64,000 nt of DNA from Helicoverpa zea (lineage: Eukaryota; Arthropoda; Insecta; Lepidoptera; Noctuidae). Below the pieces are notes generated by a model. The model worked only from the letters and a program-made list of their open reading frames with translations. It was not told the DNA's origin and searched no databases. The DNA lies in the NCBI RefSeq assembly GCF_022581195.2, contig NC_061480.1, positions 2,232,001-2,296,000 on the forward strand, given 5' to 3'. Within the stretch, counting starts at the first letter, position 1. Every line of letters starts with the position of its first letter. Both the position numbers and the translations under genes were made by a program. Below are positions 51,001 to 59,966 of the stretch, one piece after another.

Positions 51001-51204
51001 TTGCTTAACATTATGCTTATGATACTTAGCCACGAGCTCCTCTAATTTATCTTCTCATTACAGATTATAAACGTCCTGTACACGGCTGGAGAGAATGGCT
51101 TCGTGGCTCAAGGAGATCACATCCCAACACCCCCGCCCATACCGCCGGCCATACAACGAGCACTGGACTACTTGGCTACCAAACCGCCTTCCACTGACTA
51201 TTAG
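33024..51204 (+). CDS. RR-1 type cuticular protein (CPR family), 4 exons
   Basis: Exons are 33024-33050, 49014-49122, 49567-49673 and 51064-51204, all GT-AG, totalling 384 nt for 127 residues and TAG. Exon 1 encodes only MNFTATLLM; with exon 2 it completes a signal peptide, MNFTATLLMILAAASLSWCQ, so the product is secreted. The mature part is a chitin-binding Rebers-Riddiford domain. The extended consensus is matched exactly: G71-x8-G80-x6-Y87-x-A89-x-E91-x-G93-F94-x7-P102-x2-P105, in the RR-1 (soft cuticle) form. An exon break after only the start of the signal peptide is usual for insect cuticular genes. Intron 1 is 15,963 bp, very long for such a small gene. The protein should be laid down in chitinous cuticle by epidermal cells. 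Confidence 0.9.
33885..34152 (+). repeat. Dispersed repeat (CCGGCCAAGTGCAAGTCGG family)
   Basis: Starts ACCGGCCAAGTGCAAGTCGG, has GGACGGACGGACAGAGGAGC and ends CGTTTTACCCTTTGGGTAGG. A second 3' piece is at 40385-40475. Confidence 0.6.
34196..34665. repeat. RTE-like fragments, both orientations
   Basis: 34196-34315 carries the block reversed (CGGTACGGGCAGTAGTTCCC) and 34495-34665 carries it forward (GGAACTACTGCCCGTACCGG). Confidence 0.6.
34702..34928. mobile_element. 227-bp MITE with ~60-bp inverted repeats, copy 1
   Basis: Starts TAGTTCGGCCATTCAGAGAA and ends with its complement, flanked by TA (34700-34701, 34929-34930). The inner region contains GTTGTTTTAATGCTCCTCAA. Copy 2 (45414-45640) is the same length in the opposite orientation. 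Confidence 0.85.
35095..35375 (+). repeat. SINE B head joined to another repeat tail
   Basis: The head (GCGGCTGCTGAGCACGAGG, GGCCGAAATCGCTTTGTGGG) is followed by TCGCCGGCGTCCCCGATGC and AGTAGCAGTCGTTGTAACAA. That second tail recurs at about 42378-42495, so it is probably a real subfamily. Confidence 0.6.
35505..35690 (+). repeat. SINE A 3' half, diverged
   Basis: TCATCTTTGGCAGTAGTGAG to GACCCCATCGTAGTTGGGC in family order, with several deletions. Confidence 0.6.
35885..36125 (-). repeat. SINE B fragment, reversed
   Basis: GATGATGTCCTCCTAACCG and GGCGGCTGTTCTCATGCAAG to CACTCACTATTCCTTCACTC. Confidence 0.6.
36765..37788 (+). mobile_element. Non-autonomous hAT element, complete, with 8-bp TSD
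   Basis: Length is 1024 bp. Ends are CATGGGCGTAGCCAC and GTGGCTACGCCCATG, flanked by GTTGAGGG at 36757-36764 and 37789-37796. An 8-bp duplication is the hAT signature. A short + strand stretch reads LLAQPCTIERSFST, the end of a hAT transposase dimerisation domain, but no full transposase exists. It sits in intron 1 of the cuticular gene. Confidence 0.85.
38140..38275 (+). repeat. SINE A 3' fragment
   Basis: AACCAAGGGGTATTGGGTTG to AGCCGACCCCAACATAGTTG. Confidence 0.65.
39190..39395 (-). repeat. RTE-like fragment, reversed
   Basis: GTAACATAGGCTATATTTTA, TCCCGGTACGGGCAGTAGTTC and GGGACGCGGGTGAAACCGC. Confidence 0.6.
39655..39950 (-). repeat. SINE A, most of the body, reversed
   Basis: It contains AACTATGTTGGGGTCGGC, CCCAGTTACCCGGGCAACCC and TAACGACTGCCAAAGATG in family order. 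It lies in cuticular gene intron 1. Confidence 0.7.
40290..40475 (+). repeat. Composite of LINE end and dispersed-repeat end
   Basis: TAGCTTCCGCCCGCGGCTTC and AGTTCGGTTATATCGCGTTT (also reversed at about 1849-1930) run into GGACGGACAGAGGAGCGAAC and CGTTTTACCCTTTGGGTACG. Confidence 0.55.
41145..41275 (+). repeat. RTE-like fragment
   Basis: CCCGCGTCCCGTGGGAACTA through TTACTCGGGAAGAGTGTAG. Confidence 0.6.
42325..42500 (+). repeat. SINE B subfamily tail
   Basis: Contains GCCGGCGTCCCCGAATGC and GTAGCAGTCGTTGTTACAAT, matching 35262-35375. Confidence 0.55.
42965..43120 (+). pseudogene. Nuclease-domain retroelement 3' fragment
   Basis: It matches the end of 60364-60900: GACCCAAAGGCTGGCTCTTA, ATTGCCATCCAACGTGGCAATG and GAGCAATTTTTTGATGCAAT before a stop. 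The rest of the frame is absent. Confidence 0.65.
43595..43765 (+). repeat. Degenerate copy of the poly(A) retroelement tail
   Basis: It shares GGTACATAAAGGGCTTAAG, the TTTTAGTCAGTAAGTCTGAC segment and the order of blocks with 63245-63408, but diverges at the 3' end. Confidence 0.55.
44145..44262 (+). repeat. Dispersed repeat (ACAGCTCCCAAAACGCCC family)
   Basis: AAAGACAGCTCCCAAAACGC, CACCACTTCCTATGTGTTAT and GGCGCAACAAACTCCCCAGC. A second copy is at 47762-47945. Probably a LINE 3' end. Confidence 0.6.
44560..44735 (-). repeat. Copy of the poly(A) retroelement tail
   Basis: Nearly the same as 1653-1808, extending slightly further into GC-rich sequence (CCTTGGCCCTGCTGGGCC). It lies in cuticular gene intron 1. 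Confidence 0.65.
44765..44965 (+). repeat. SINE A 3' half
   Basis: Starts GACAGTCGTTACGGGTAGTC and ends GTTGGGAAAAGGCTCGGCAG. Cuticular gene intron 1. Confidence 0.65.
45414..45640. mobile_element. 227-bp MITE, copy 2, next to the THAP exon
   Basis: The reverse complement of 34702-34928 over its whole length with almost no change, flanked by TA (45412-45413, 45641-45642). It ends 22 bp before the THAP ATG. Confidence 0.85.
45663..45854 (+). pseudogene. THAP zinc-finger exon, isolated
   Basis: This is a 64-codon open segment starting at an ATG and ending at a good donor (GAT|GTAAGT). It shows the THAP C2CH pattern: C-x4-C in CGVPQC, an invariant-type Trp in NKWL, and C-x2-H in FCEDHL. THAP domains bind DNA and occur in host regulators and in DNA transposons such as P elements and ISL2EU. 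The later AVPTF-like part should lie in the next exon, but no matching downstream exon was found before the repeats near 46460. A 227-bp MITE ends 22 bases upstream of the ATG. It is either a remnant of a transposon's first exon or the broken start of a host-type gene. Confidence 0.6.
46465..46600 (-). repeat. SINE A 3' fragment, reversed
   Basis: Contains AACTATGTTGGGGTCGGC, AGTACCAGTGCTTTACAAGG and CCCAGTTACCCGGGCAACCC. It follows the THAP exon region. Confidence 0.65.
47190..47342 (-). repeat. SINE A tRNA-like head, reversed
   Basis: The reverse complement reads GTCGTGGTGGCCTAGTAGG, then a degraded B box (GGTTCAATTCC) and the CTTTCTAAGTATATCTTGG segment. Confidence 0.65.
47762..47945 (+). 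repeat. Dispersed repeat, second copy
   Basis: AATCAAAAGCCATTTATTCA, CAGCTCCCAAAACGCCCGCC and GCGGCGCAACAAACTCCCC. It carries about 60 bp more on the left than 44145-44262. Confidence 0.6.
48760..48975 (+). repeat. Degraded SINE A before cuticular exon 2
   Basis: AAGTCTGACAATAGG, ACGGGTAACTGGGTTGACG, GAGGCAGTCGCTCCTTGTAG and GCGACCCCAAATTAGG follow SINE A order. It ends about 40 bp before exon 2. Confidence 0.55.
49876..50724. mobile_element. DNA transposon relic in cuticular intron 3
   Basis: 849 bp with ends CAGGGTTATTGGTAAAACAC and GTGTTTTACCAATAACCCTG, flanked by TATA (49872-49875, 50725-50728). The middle is GC-rich, and a + strand frame at 50240-50392 reads MAYRYSNVEYTEMVRMLARC, which resembles the short helix-turn-helix start found in some insect transposon proteins; it then loses similarity. 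Superfamily not settled; a 4-bp duplication of this form would fit CACTA/Chapaev-like elements. Confidence 0.7.
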
Positions 51205-51227
51205 TTTTTTAAGATTCACTTCTGCCA

Positions 51228-51370
51228 GCGGTTTCACCCGCATCACGTGGGAATTTCTTCATGAACCCTGATAAAGAGTAGCCTATAGCCTTTTTCGATA
51301 AATAGGCTCTCTAACGCTGAAAGATTTTTTCAAATCAGACTGGTACTTCCCGAGATTAGCGCTTCAACTT
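51228..51370 (+). repeat. RTE-like fragment just after the cuticular gene
   Basis: GCGGTTTCACCCGCATCACG then a diverged body and AACGCTGAAAGATTTTTTC. It starts 24 bp after the stop codon and so probably forms part of the 3' UTR. Confidence 0.5.
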
Positions 51371-53266
51371 TTAAATAATATTAGTACCTATTGATTGAGG
51401 TGCCCAAGAGTACCAATCCACCATCCACTGATTATTAGTTAGGTACTTAAGATTGGGGAACAAGTTCATCGATAATTCATCATTCAGTCACGATTTTCTT
51501 TAAAAAAAAAACAACCATCATGGGCCCGATTCTCCTAAGATAATAATGACAAAATCGAATAGAAATCGAAAAAGTCGTGGTGGCCTAGTGGGTAAAGGAC
51601 CAATCTCTCAAGTATGAGGGCGCGGGTTCGATCCCAGGTCAGGCAAGTACCAATGCAACTTTTCTAAGTCTGTATGTACATTCTAAGTATATCTTAGACA
51701 CCATTGGCTGTGTTTCGGATGGCACGTTAAACTGTAGGTCCCGGCTGTCATTGAACATCCTTGGCAGTCGTTACGGGTAGTCAGAAGCCAGTAAGTCTGA
51801 CACCAGTCTAACCAAGGGGTATCGGGTTGCCCGGGTAACTGGGTTGAGGAGGTCGAATAGGCAGTCGCTTCTTGTAAAGCACTGGTACTCAGCTGAATCC
51901 GGTTAGACTGGAAGCCGACCCCAACATGATTGGGAAAAAGGGTCGTTCGTCGTTTCGCCCCACAAGCGATTGGCACCGCGGTGCCAATCGACGAAGTACA
52001 ATTTTTGAATGGGTCGATTCGCCCCGCGGTGCCAATCGACGAACTACACATTTGGAATGGGTCGATTCGCCCCACAATATGAAACAGTTCTTTTTTTGAA
52101 ATTGTGATTGTAGTCAGAGGAGATAAGCAGTTTTTATTATAACATTTTCCGTGTAGTATCATTACCTACTGAAGTTTTATCCATACTTCAAAACCGAAAA
52201 AAATGCATTTTTGTATCTGAGTTTTATCTTACGATGTACCAGGACAGCATAAAATACTTGAAGTTTAATATAAAAAAATACTTGATAAAAATATTCTGAA
52301 TAACTAGCTTAAGAGGGCTTAAGCTAACTCAAGCGTAATGAATTTAATGAAAAGAAAAATAGCCTCCAATTATTTATAATAGGATATAAGGGAGTGCCCA
52401 CCTACATGTGCTATAATGTACAACATGGATGAAACGAATATAGTAAATTAGGCCACTCAGCCAGGAACATAAAAAAATATATATATAAATGTGTTTACAT
52501 AATTACTACTTATATAGTCAGTAAGACGACCAGGCACCACAAGCAGCACCTGTTCACGAGCTTAACGCGAGGATCAGCCATCGCCCCCCTCGCACATTTT
52601 TGAGGAAGGGAGGCATTCCGACCGCCGACGCTACCGCAAGCAGTGCCGTTTAAGGGAGCAAGACGTACTCACTGCTACACAACTCAATATCAAGATCAAT
52701 TATTATCAGATCTCGCTAAGTAGTGGTCCTATAATATATTCAAGGCAAAAGAATTTATTAAAATACAATGCATGTATCTCGTCAGTAATCAACGACCACT
52801 ATATTTGAAGCGGGTGGAACAGCTAATTAGTCAGAATATTTTCGAAGTTCGCATAAATTACTTTCTCTAATATTCGGGTTGTCGGAAGCCAGTAACTCTG
52901 ACACCAGTCTAACTAAAGGGTTGTCCGGGTAACTGGGTTGGGGGGGTCAGATAGGGCAGACGCTCCTTATAAAGCACTGGTACTCAGATACATCCGGTTA
53001 GACTGGAAGCCGACCCCAACATAGTTGGGAAAAAGGTTCGAAGGATGAGGATGAATTTGTCTAAAATGCTGAACTCCTAGTACCCAATATAAGAAAGTTA
53101 AAATAATCTCAATTTTGATGCAAAACGTAAATATAAAAAAAAAACTCATTTTTTATTAGGTATTTACACAGTAGTAACAAAGTTTATATTAAGAGTCCAT
53201 TATTCTAGACCAAGTATTTTGCTTATAATATTTTTGATGAAAATTATGAAAAAGATCTAAGTCTTT

Positions 53267-56002
53267 GTGTCCATTTCGACCGCGCGGCCAACTCATAATA
53301 TTTGATGAAACTTTGCCAGGAATTAGTAGTAATTTGTTACTTTTCACTCCTCTTTTCCTGAATTTGTTACAAAAAAAATCAAGAGGCTATGACAAAGAAT
53401 AGTTGGCCGCTACAACCGCCACTTGCCGTAGTCATCGCCCGTGATTACACAGAAACTATACAATGCAGATAGACGAATGATACATCAAAAGAAAGGTCTT
53501 AATTTGTATAATTTGTTACAAAAATAAAAAAAGACAAAACGTAGATAAACAAAAAGTTATGCAATGTTTAGTTTTCAGGTTATGAGTATGTAGGTATATC
53601 ACCTTAGGTGTCAAATTAATAGAAGCTAATGTGTATAGACAATTAGTCTTTAATTTGTTACAACGAAAAAAGACAAAAAAAATACTAAAAAGTAGGTTCA
53701 ATAATATGTTAGAGTCGATTTTAGTTGGCCGCGCGGACGGCAATATGCCTAAAATACAATTTCGTTTATCTCGTTATTAAAAGTAGGTTTTAGCTTAATT
53801 AGAGTCCTAGTCGATGGGTAACGTAACCTAGTTTGAATAAATATAGCGAATATAACTGCAGCATTCATATTTTAGAAGATATTTACAAAAATACAGTGGT
53901 ATGAAACTGTATGAGAGTAGGGTGTCCATGTATTTTCACATATTCGAAATTTTCGATATTCACTTCTTATTTTTTTAGGGAGAGTGCATACTAGTAGATG
54001 CATGATTACATTAGTACAAAAACATATTGTTAATTTTGTATTCTGACCGAATATGCGGTTCCTTTTGCGGTCTTTAAAGAACCCATTTACTGATAAAAAT
54101 TTCGTTTCATTGACTTTCCGCAGGTGTTTTATGATGGGAACGATTCCAGAAAAAATATTTCTTTGTTTTCAATCTATTGTTAAAAATATTTGTCGCAAGC
54201 TGTTTAAAAAGCGATAATTTTTGATGCAAATAATCAGTAGCGGCGTAAGGGGAGGGGGGGGGGGCGGTCCGCCCCTGGTACCACATCTCGGGGGGGGTGC
54301 CATCTCGGTCGGCACATATGTGCATGACCAGGATGGCGCAGGCAGATGGGACAAGTCACTAAGGGTGCCATTCTAATCTACGAAGCCTAAGTTCACTACC
54401 ATTTACTGCGCGATATTTAAATTTTAAACATAACTACAACAGTGAATGCGCGAGACGTTGAGGCGGGACTGAGAGGGGTGGCACCCCTCTCATTCCGACT
54501 GTCACCCCTCTCTTGTATTTTTGCTTTTACCTGATTACTTATCCGTTCGCTTCGCTCGCGGTTTTTTATTAATTTCTAATTTATTCTGCGCTTACTTTTT
54601 GAGTCCTCAATCTAACAAAAAGCTTAAGCACCGAAGTAGCAAAAACAACTGACGCTAGCTTCAGTCACGGTTTCTTTACGCCGCCACTGCAAATATTACC
54701 ATTGAAATTACATTAAAATGTGGCAGAGACTTCATGAATTTCATGTCATTTTATATATATGGTACTTAATAATTATAAGGACGTATTACAGTTTATTACT
54801 TTATACAAGTCATCATAAAATGGTTAAAAATAAACTTACCGCAGTCGATTTGGATCCCTCTGCAATACACTTTTTGGTGGTGAGTTGAGTTCCAACAAAC
54901 AGTGGGCACAACTGATAACTAAGCACTTTTGGACACTTCTGGATTTGGAATGATAATTTTCTCAGTAACTTAGTAGTATGAAAATCACGGGAATTAAATA
55001 CGAGTATACACTTCAAAATTCGGCACAGGAATGATATTATATGCATCAAAAAATTTCGCTTTTTAAACAGCTTGCGACAAATATTTTTAACAATAGATTG
55101 AAAACAAAGAAATAATTTTTCTGGAATCGTTCCCATCATAAAACACCTGCGGAAAGTCAATGAAACGAAATTTTTATCAGTAAATGGGTTCTTTAAAGAC
55201 CGCAAAAGGAACCGCATATTCGGTCAGAATACAAAATTAACAATATGTTTTTGTACTAATGTAATCATGCGTCTACTAGTATGCACTCTCCCTAAAAAAA
55301 TAAGAAGTGAATATCGAAAATTTCGAATATGTGAAAATACATGGACACCCTTCTCTCATACAGTTTCATACCACTGTATTTTTGTAAATATCTTCTAAAA
55401 TATGAATGCTGCAGTTATATTCGCTATATTTATTCAAACTAGGTTACGTTACCCATCGACTAGGACTCTAATTAAGCTAAAACCTACTTTTAATAACGAG
55501 ATAAACGAAATTGTATTTTAGGCATATTGCCGTCCGCGCGGCCAACTAAACTCGACTCTAACATATTATTGAACCTACTTTTTAGTATTTTTTTTGTCTT
55601 TTTTCGTTGTAACAAATTAAAGACTAATTGTCTATACACATTAGCTTCTATTAATTTGACACCTAAGGTGATATACCTACATACTCATAACCTGAAAACT
55701 AAACATTGCATAACTTTTTGTTTATCTACGTTTTGTCTTTTTTTATTTTTGTAACAAATTATACAAATTAAGACCTTTCTTTTGATGTATCATTCGTCTA
55801 TCTGCATTGTATAGTTTCTGTGTAATCACGGGCGATGACTACGGCAAGTGGCGGTTCTAGCGGCCAACTATTCTTTGTCATAGCGTCTTGGTTTTTTTTG
55901 TAACAAATTCAGGAAAAGAGGAGTGAAAGTAACAAATTACTACTAATTCCTGGCAAAGTTTCATCAAATATTATGAGTTGGCCGCGCGGTCGAAATGGAC
56001 AC
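53267..56002. mobile_element. Long-TIR element (about 967-bp arms)
   Basis: Arms 53267-54233 and 55036-56002 are near-perfect inverted copies, starting GTGTCCATTTCGACCGCGCG. Flanks AAGTCTTT and TAGTCTTT agree at 7 of 8. The identical 75-residue frames at 53516-53743 (-) and 55527-55754 (+) are simply the two arms and are AT-rich, so probably not protein genes. The centre, about 800 bp, has no recognisable gene and carries a smaller insert. Confidence 0.8.
54235..54689. mobile_element. Small hAT-like element, innermost
   Basis: 455 bp, ends CAGTAGCGGCGTAAGG and CTTTACGCCGCCACTG, flanked by CAAATAAT (54227-54234) and CAAATATT (54690-54697), 7 of 8 alike. It contains G-runs at 54250-54263 and 54290-54298 and no gene. 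Confidence 0.75.
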
Positions 56003-56810
56003 TAGTCTTTTGGCCTCCTGACGATTTTGAGCTGTGAAAAATTTCACAACTACCAGATTTCAGGAAAAGCATTTCAGTGGGTCGATTTACCTACGTTACT
56101 TTCTTCTCGTGGTAATCTGGCCCGTGCTTTTCAGGCCGAGTTTTCCCAACTGTTAATATTCCTAGAGTTTTACACAATTCACTCACATTTACACTTCTGC
56201 TCTCCTGGTAGATGATGTCAATTTTCGTATCGACTGTACAAATAAATAATCGGAATTGACGATATTTGAAATGAGTTAACCAAATGTTTTACTGCGTGGT
56301 GCGAATCGACCTATGCTTAAGATACCTTGGGCCATTCGCCCCGAATAAAACAAAACTGTGGTGCCAATCGTTTGTGGGGCGAAACGACGAACGACCCGGG
56401 AAAAAGGCTCGGAGGATGATGAATAGAAATCGAATCGCAATATGATCGCAATAGCCGTTTTGACCGTATCGGGCATTCTGCTACTAATAAAAGACCAATC
56501 GTATTCGATTGACATTTGATTGGTGTGCGATTGGTCTGCTATTTTGGTAATTTTGGTCTATACGGTAGTTTGCTGTACAATCATTTTGCAATCGTAAATC
56601 ATTTACAGACAAAATGATTCATTATTGAATGACAGAAAAGGATAAAAACGTTTATTTCAAAGAAAAAATAGCGGAATGCCACATACGCTTCAATCGTAAT
56701 CGAGTCGGGATCGGATCTCAGTCGAATCGAGTCGAACGTGAATCGTATGTCGCTTAAGTAAAATTAGGAGAATCGAGTCCCTGGCCAACTTTCACTCGAC
56801 TGTTTATAGT

Positions 56811-58000
56811 CTGCAGTAAAAAAAACATGCAAAGGCAAAGCTTATTTGGAAGGTTTTTTGACAATACAATTCTGTTAAAGGACCATGAGTCAAATTGGGC
56901 TCATTGTCCAACAGAGTTATAGCATATGCCGTTGTGAAGGTTTTTGTTTGTACTAAAATTGTTACTATGGGCACTACCTTCAATTCCATGGCAAAAAAAA
57001 GATATGCACCTAAATAGGTTTACATATTACGTAGGTATACATTCTGGTTAACAGAAACGAAATGGGTCGAGATGCCATCGCTCAGTATTACTGCTCGTGT
57101 CTAACAGGTAGACGCTCAGTAGGAAGTTGTGCTCAAATCATTTCAATAATATGGTATCTAGGGTGAGGCAGGCACTCACAATTTAATCCACCGGCAGGAT
57201 ATTTAGACGACATTATTATTGATATTGATTGAAATGTTAACAAAAATAATTTTAACTGTTAGCAGCTGTTTTATTTTTTATGTATACATTAAACCTGGAA
57301 TTAAAACTAGTTAAAGGTGTTCAATAACAAAACCTAGACTGCCATAACAGCACTACTTTTTGCAGAATATTAGTTTATTTATGGTCGGAGAAAAATATTT
57401 ATAGCAAAATAACCCCATGGATTCTTCGCAAAAATTTAAATCTTTATATTTAGTGCTTTACAAGTATATTCAAAGTGGTCTCATCTCTGTTGGTGGGTGA
57501 GCCCAGGCTTCATACATTTTCGCCCATGGTCCTTTATGTAAGAATAGTACAAAATTAGTAATTATTTTAGTATAAGATTTTCATATATTTCACGACGAGG
57601 TACGAAATTCAAATGTGAAAAGGTTGATTTTTCATTTTTTCTAGTTTTTTTTTAACATATATAAGGAATGATCTTTTGTTTACAATTACCTATACCTTTT
57701 ATACCTATATTTTTTTTACTTTATTTAACGCTGAAAGTTCTTTAAATTCAAATGTAATTTTTTTATACATAATATAATTATATAAATAAATTAAAAAAAA
57801 AAAAACGTTTGTACTGAATAGACTCAATAACTACCATACATTCTTTGTTTGTTTATTTATTTTTTTCTCTACTATTTTAGATAGGTATAAATAAATAAAT
57901 GCGTTGTGTAAATAAAAATACGTCTATAAGTTGTTTATTTTGGTTTTATTTTTCTATCCAGTTCCAGGGATGAGGGATTGAAAATCCTTTGCAGCTGGTG

Positions 58001-58001
<1 letters not shown>
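56811..58001. other. AT-rich intergenic stretch
   Basis: Nothing recognisable was found; several A/T runs, no supported coding segment. Confidence 0.5.
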
Positions 58002-58047
<46 letters not shown>

Positions 58048-58299
58048 GTCGGGACAACTTTTCACACACGGTTGGTTAGCCCCATGGTAAGTTATTAATT
58101 AACTTGTGTTATGGTTGCTAACACAACTGATAAACTACATATAGCTACATATATACATATTTATAGATATATATCATAACACCCAGACCACGACCAACAA
58201 GCATGCTCATCACACAAATGTCGATCGAACCGGGAATCGAACCCGGGACCTCAGATTCGGCAGTCCGGCTTGGTGACCTTTGCGCCACAGAGGTCGTCA
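58002..58299 (-). mobile_element. tRNA-derived SINE C with 41-nt poly(A)
   Basis: Read on the - strand it starts GACGACCTCTGTGGCGCAA, has a B box (CCCGGGTTCGATTCCC) and ends in an uninterrupted 41-base A run (T run at 58002-58042 on +). A long pure tail suggests a young insertion. A tRNA gene is rejected because the tRNA-like part lacks a full cloverleaf and continues into a body and tail. Confidence 0.7.
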
Positions 58300-58484
58300 A
58301 CGTCTGCTTACTTAATATAAATAACTACGGATCTCTATAATCTATTTATCCATTATTTTCCGATTAGATATTGTTTGGCTTAAGGAGAAGTTGCTTAGCC
58401 ACGTTTACCACAAAAATCTTGCCCTTTAAAAGATAAAACAGTACATAACTAGGTATGTATCTATTAAACATAGATCTCTCCCTG

Positions 58485-58625
58485 GTCGGATTGTCTGTCA
58501 TCGCGCTATGAGAGTGAAGGAGTAGTGAGTGCACCTGTGTCCAAGCAAATGTGCGTGCACTATCTATATTATGTCCTGCGCAGCTGACTGATCTCCTTAT
58601 ATAAGCCGCCGAGGCCGAAATTTCT
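58485..58625 (+). repeat. SINE B fragment upstream of the secreted-protein pair
   Basis: TGTCATCGCGCTATGAGAG, AGTGAGTGCACCTGTGTCC and TGTCCTGCGCAGCTGACTG. Confidence 0.6.
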
Positions 58626-58773
58626 ACGCACGTCAAACGTCAATTATCTTTCAATTTCGCGCCATGATTTTCACGAAGGAAATTCATTTTCATTCAGTTA
58701 TTGGCCGCAGAAGTTAAAATGTAATGAAAGTCGGTTTTTTAGGTCTATGTGAAGATTTAGATATTTTTGTACA

Positions 58774-59644
58774 ATGAAAAGAAACACCGCTGTGTTTATT
58801 ATTGTGATTTTTGTGACAGGTAGCGGTTTTTCAAATATTTATTTAATAGGACAAAAACGCATTTGCTGCCGTGGTTTAGTGGATAAAAGAACCAACCTCT
58901 CATGTATGAGGGTGTATTCGATTAAGTGAAAGTGTATCTCTCAGTTTACCAATGACTCTTTCATCGGAGAGTAAGTTAATGTCGGTCCTCCGCCTGATCT
59001 GTCTCCGGTGGTAGGTATCGGATTATCGCAGGTATCGGATTGTCGTCCCATCGCGCTATGAGAGTGAAGGAATAGCAAAAGTGCACCGCAGTCCAAGCAA
59101 ATGTGCGTGCACTATAATATGTCCTGCGCAGCGCAGCTGATCTTATATGAGAACAGCAGTCTTGGCCTAAATCTACCGCCATCTAGACGCCATTTTTATG
59201 ATGTGAGCTACTTATGCAATCAAATAATGTGTATTACTTTTTTCAGTGTTTTCATCAACAACAGGAAAAAGAACGAAAATATCTTTAAGCGAATTAGAAA
59301 ACTTATTAAATCCAACACTAACCAGGCAAACGCATCAAAATAACTCTCAAAATAGTATTTTAGACTTACTTAAACTGTTAAGGAAAGAGCAAAACATCCC
59401 AGTTTACATAATCAAATCTAATAAAAGAGGTAGAATGCCAAAAAAGTCTAAGCACAATTTAAGAACGAATGTTTTGTATAATGGCAACACTCATCCTAGT
59501 AGAAAGTCTGTTCTCACTGGTGAAAATGAAAAGCCAAGTCAAGATGGATTGACGAGAATACGTTACGATTTTCTAAATCAAGAATTGAATGAACGGCTTT
59601 TGAAAATGAGCGTCGGAAGAGTATTTATACCGTATGAAGATTAA
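58774..59644 (+). CDS. Small secreted basic protein, tandem copy 1 (unknown family)
   Basis: Exons 58774-58819 and 59247-59644 (donor G|GTAGCG, acceptor TTTTTTCAG) give 147 residues. The first exon is 46 nt and encodes a hydrophobic signal sequence, MKRNTAVFIIVIFVT, completed by the start of exon 2; cleavage is likely near SSTTG. The mature chain is basic and polar with no Cys, contains NIPVYIIKSNKRG, several dibasic sites and ends in PYED. There is no domain I recognise. Exon size, intron phase, the NIP-x-II segment and the C-terminal NQELNERLL...Y-E-D match the next gene at 61193-61954. AATAAA near 59886 could serve polyadenylation. It may be a reproductive or immune secreted peptide, or a peptide precursor; function is not shown. 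Confidence 0.72.
58865..59180 (+). repeat. SINE A head and SINE B body in the intron of secreted gene 1
   Basis: 58865-58920 has the SINE A head (ACCAACCTCTCATGTATGAG); 58970-59175 has SINE B (GTCGGTCCTCCGCCTGATC, GTCCCATCGCGCTATGAGAG). They fill most of the intron between the signal-peptide exon and exon 2. Confidence 0.6.
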
Positions 59645-59729
59645 AACAAACTATATTAATTTTGTAACTATGTTTTATTTACCTACACAGAAGTTCCTTA
59701 TCTATATTTAGGTACATAAAAAAGAACTT

Positions 59730-59878
59730 AATGCCCTTTTTCACCAAAAATTTCTTAAATTTTCCCTAACTAAGTGTCACTTAGAACTTTGTTGAAAACA
59801 AAATTCGTATTAAGTGTTCCCTAAATGCTTTTATAGGTGGGATCCCTAAATATAGGTGTTTGTTGGTGAAAATGAGTA
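59730..59878. mobile_element. MITE, shorter copy, 3' of secreted gene 1
   Basis: AATGCCCTTTTTCACCAAA, CCCTAACTAAGTGTCACTTAG and TTGTTGGTGAAAATGAGTA match 24494-24680. It lies 86 bp after the stop of secreted gene 1. Confidence 0.7.
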
Positions 59879-59966
59879 CCTATGACTAATAAAGGGCGTC
59901 GAAAAATTGGTTTCAACCCCTGATAGTTGGCCTCGGCGGCTGTTCTCATTTAAGGTGATCAGCCAG

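Larger units (their letters stand above)
51940..56397. mobile_element. 4.4-kb inverted-repeat DNA element inserted in the SINE
   Basis: Ends GGGTCGTTCGTCGTTTCGCC and GGCGAAACGACGAACGACCC are complementary. The 8-bp GGGAAAAA is duplicated at 51932-51939 and 56398-56405. Subterminal motifs recur: GTGCCAATCG and GGGTCGATTCGCCCC, several times at the left, and GGTGCCAATCG, CATTCGCCCCG at the right. Its own unique part is about 1.7 kb after removing the inner element; no transposase is visible. It holds a further SINE fragment at about 52870-53055. An 8-bp TSD would fit hAT or P-like elements; the ends do not match any I know. Confidence 0.8.
51571..56420 (+). mobile_element. SINE A inserted in the MITE, itself split
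   Basis: The SINE body is 51571-51939, its end 56398-56420 (GGGAAAAAGGCTCGGAGGAT). The 14-bp GAATAGAAATCGAA is duplicated at 51557-51570 and 56421-56434. Confidence 0.85.
51522..56780. mobile_element. MITE (GGGCCCGATTC family) split by a nested stack
   Basis: Left piece 51522-51570 (GGGCCCGATTCTCCTAAG) and right piece 56435-56780 (ending GGAGAATCGAGTCC) are the two parts of one reversed copy of the element at 28391-28784. Everything between is later insertion. Confidence 0.8.

Noticed and set aside
53516..55754. Two identical 75-residue frames on opposite strands
   Set aside because: They are mirror copies in the arms of the long-TIR element and consist of AT-rich codons without motifs.
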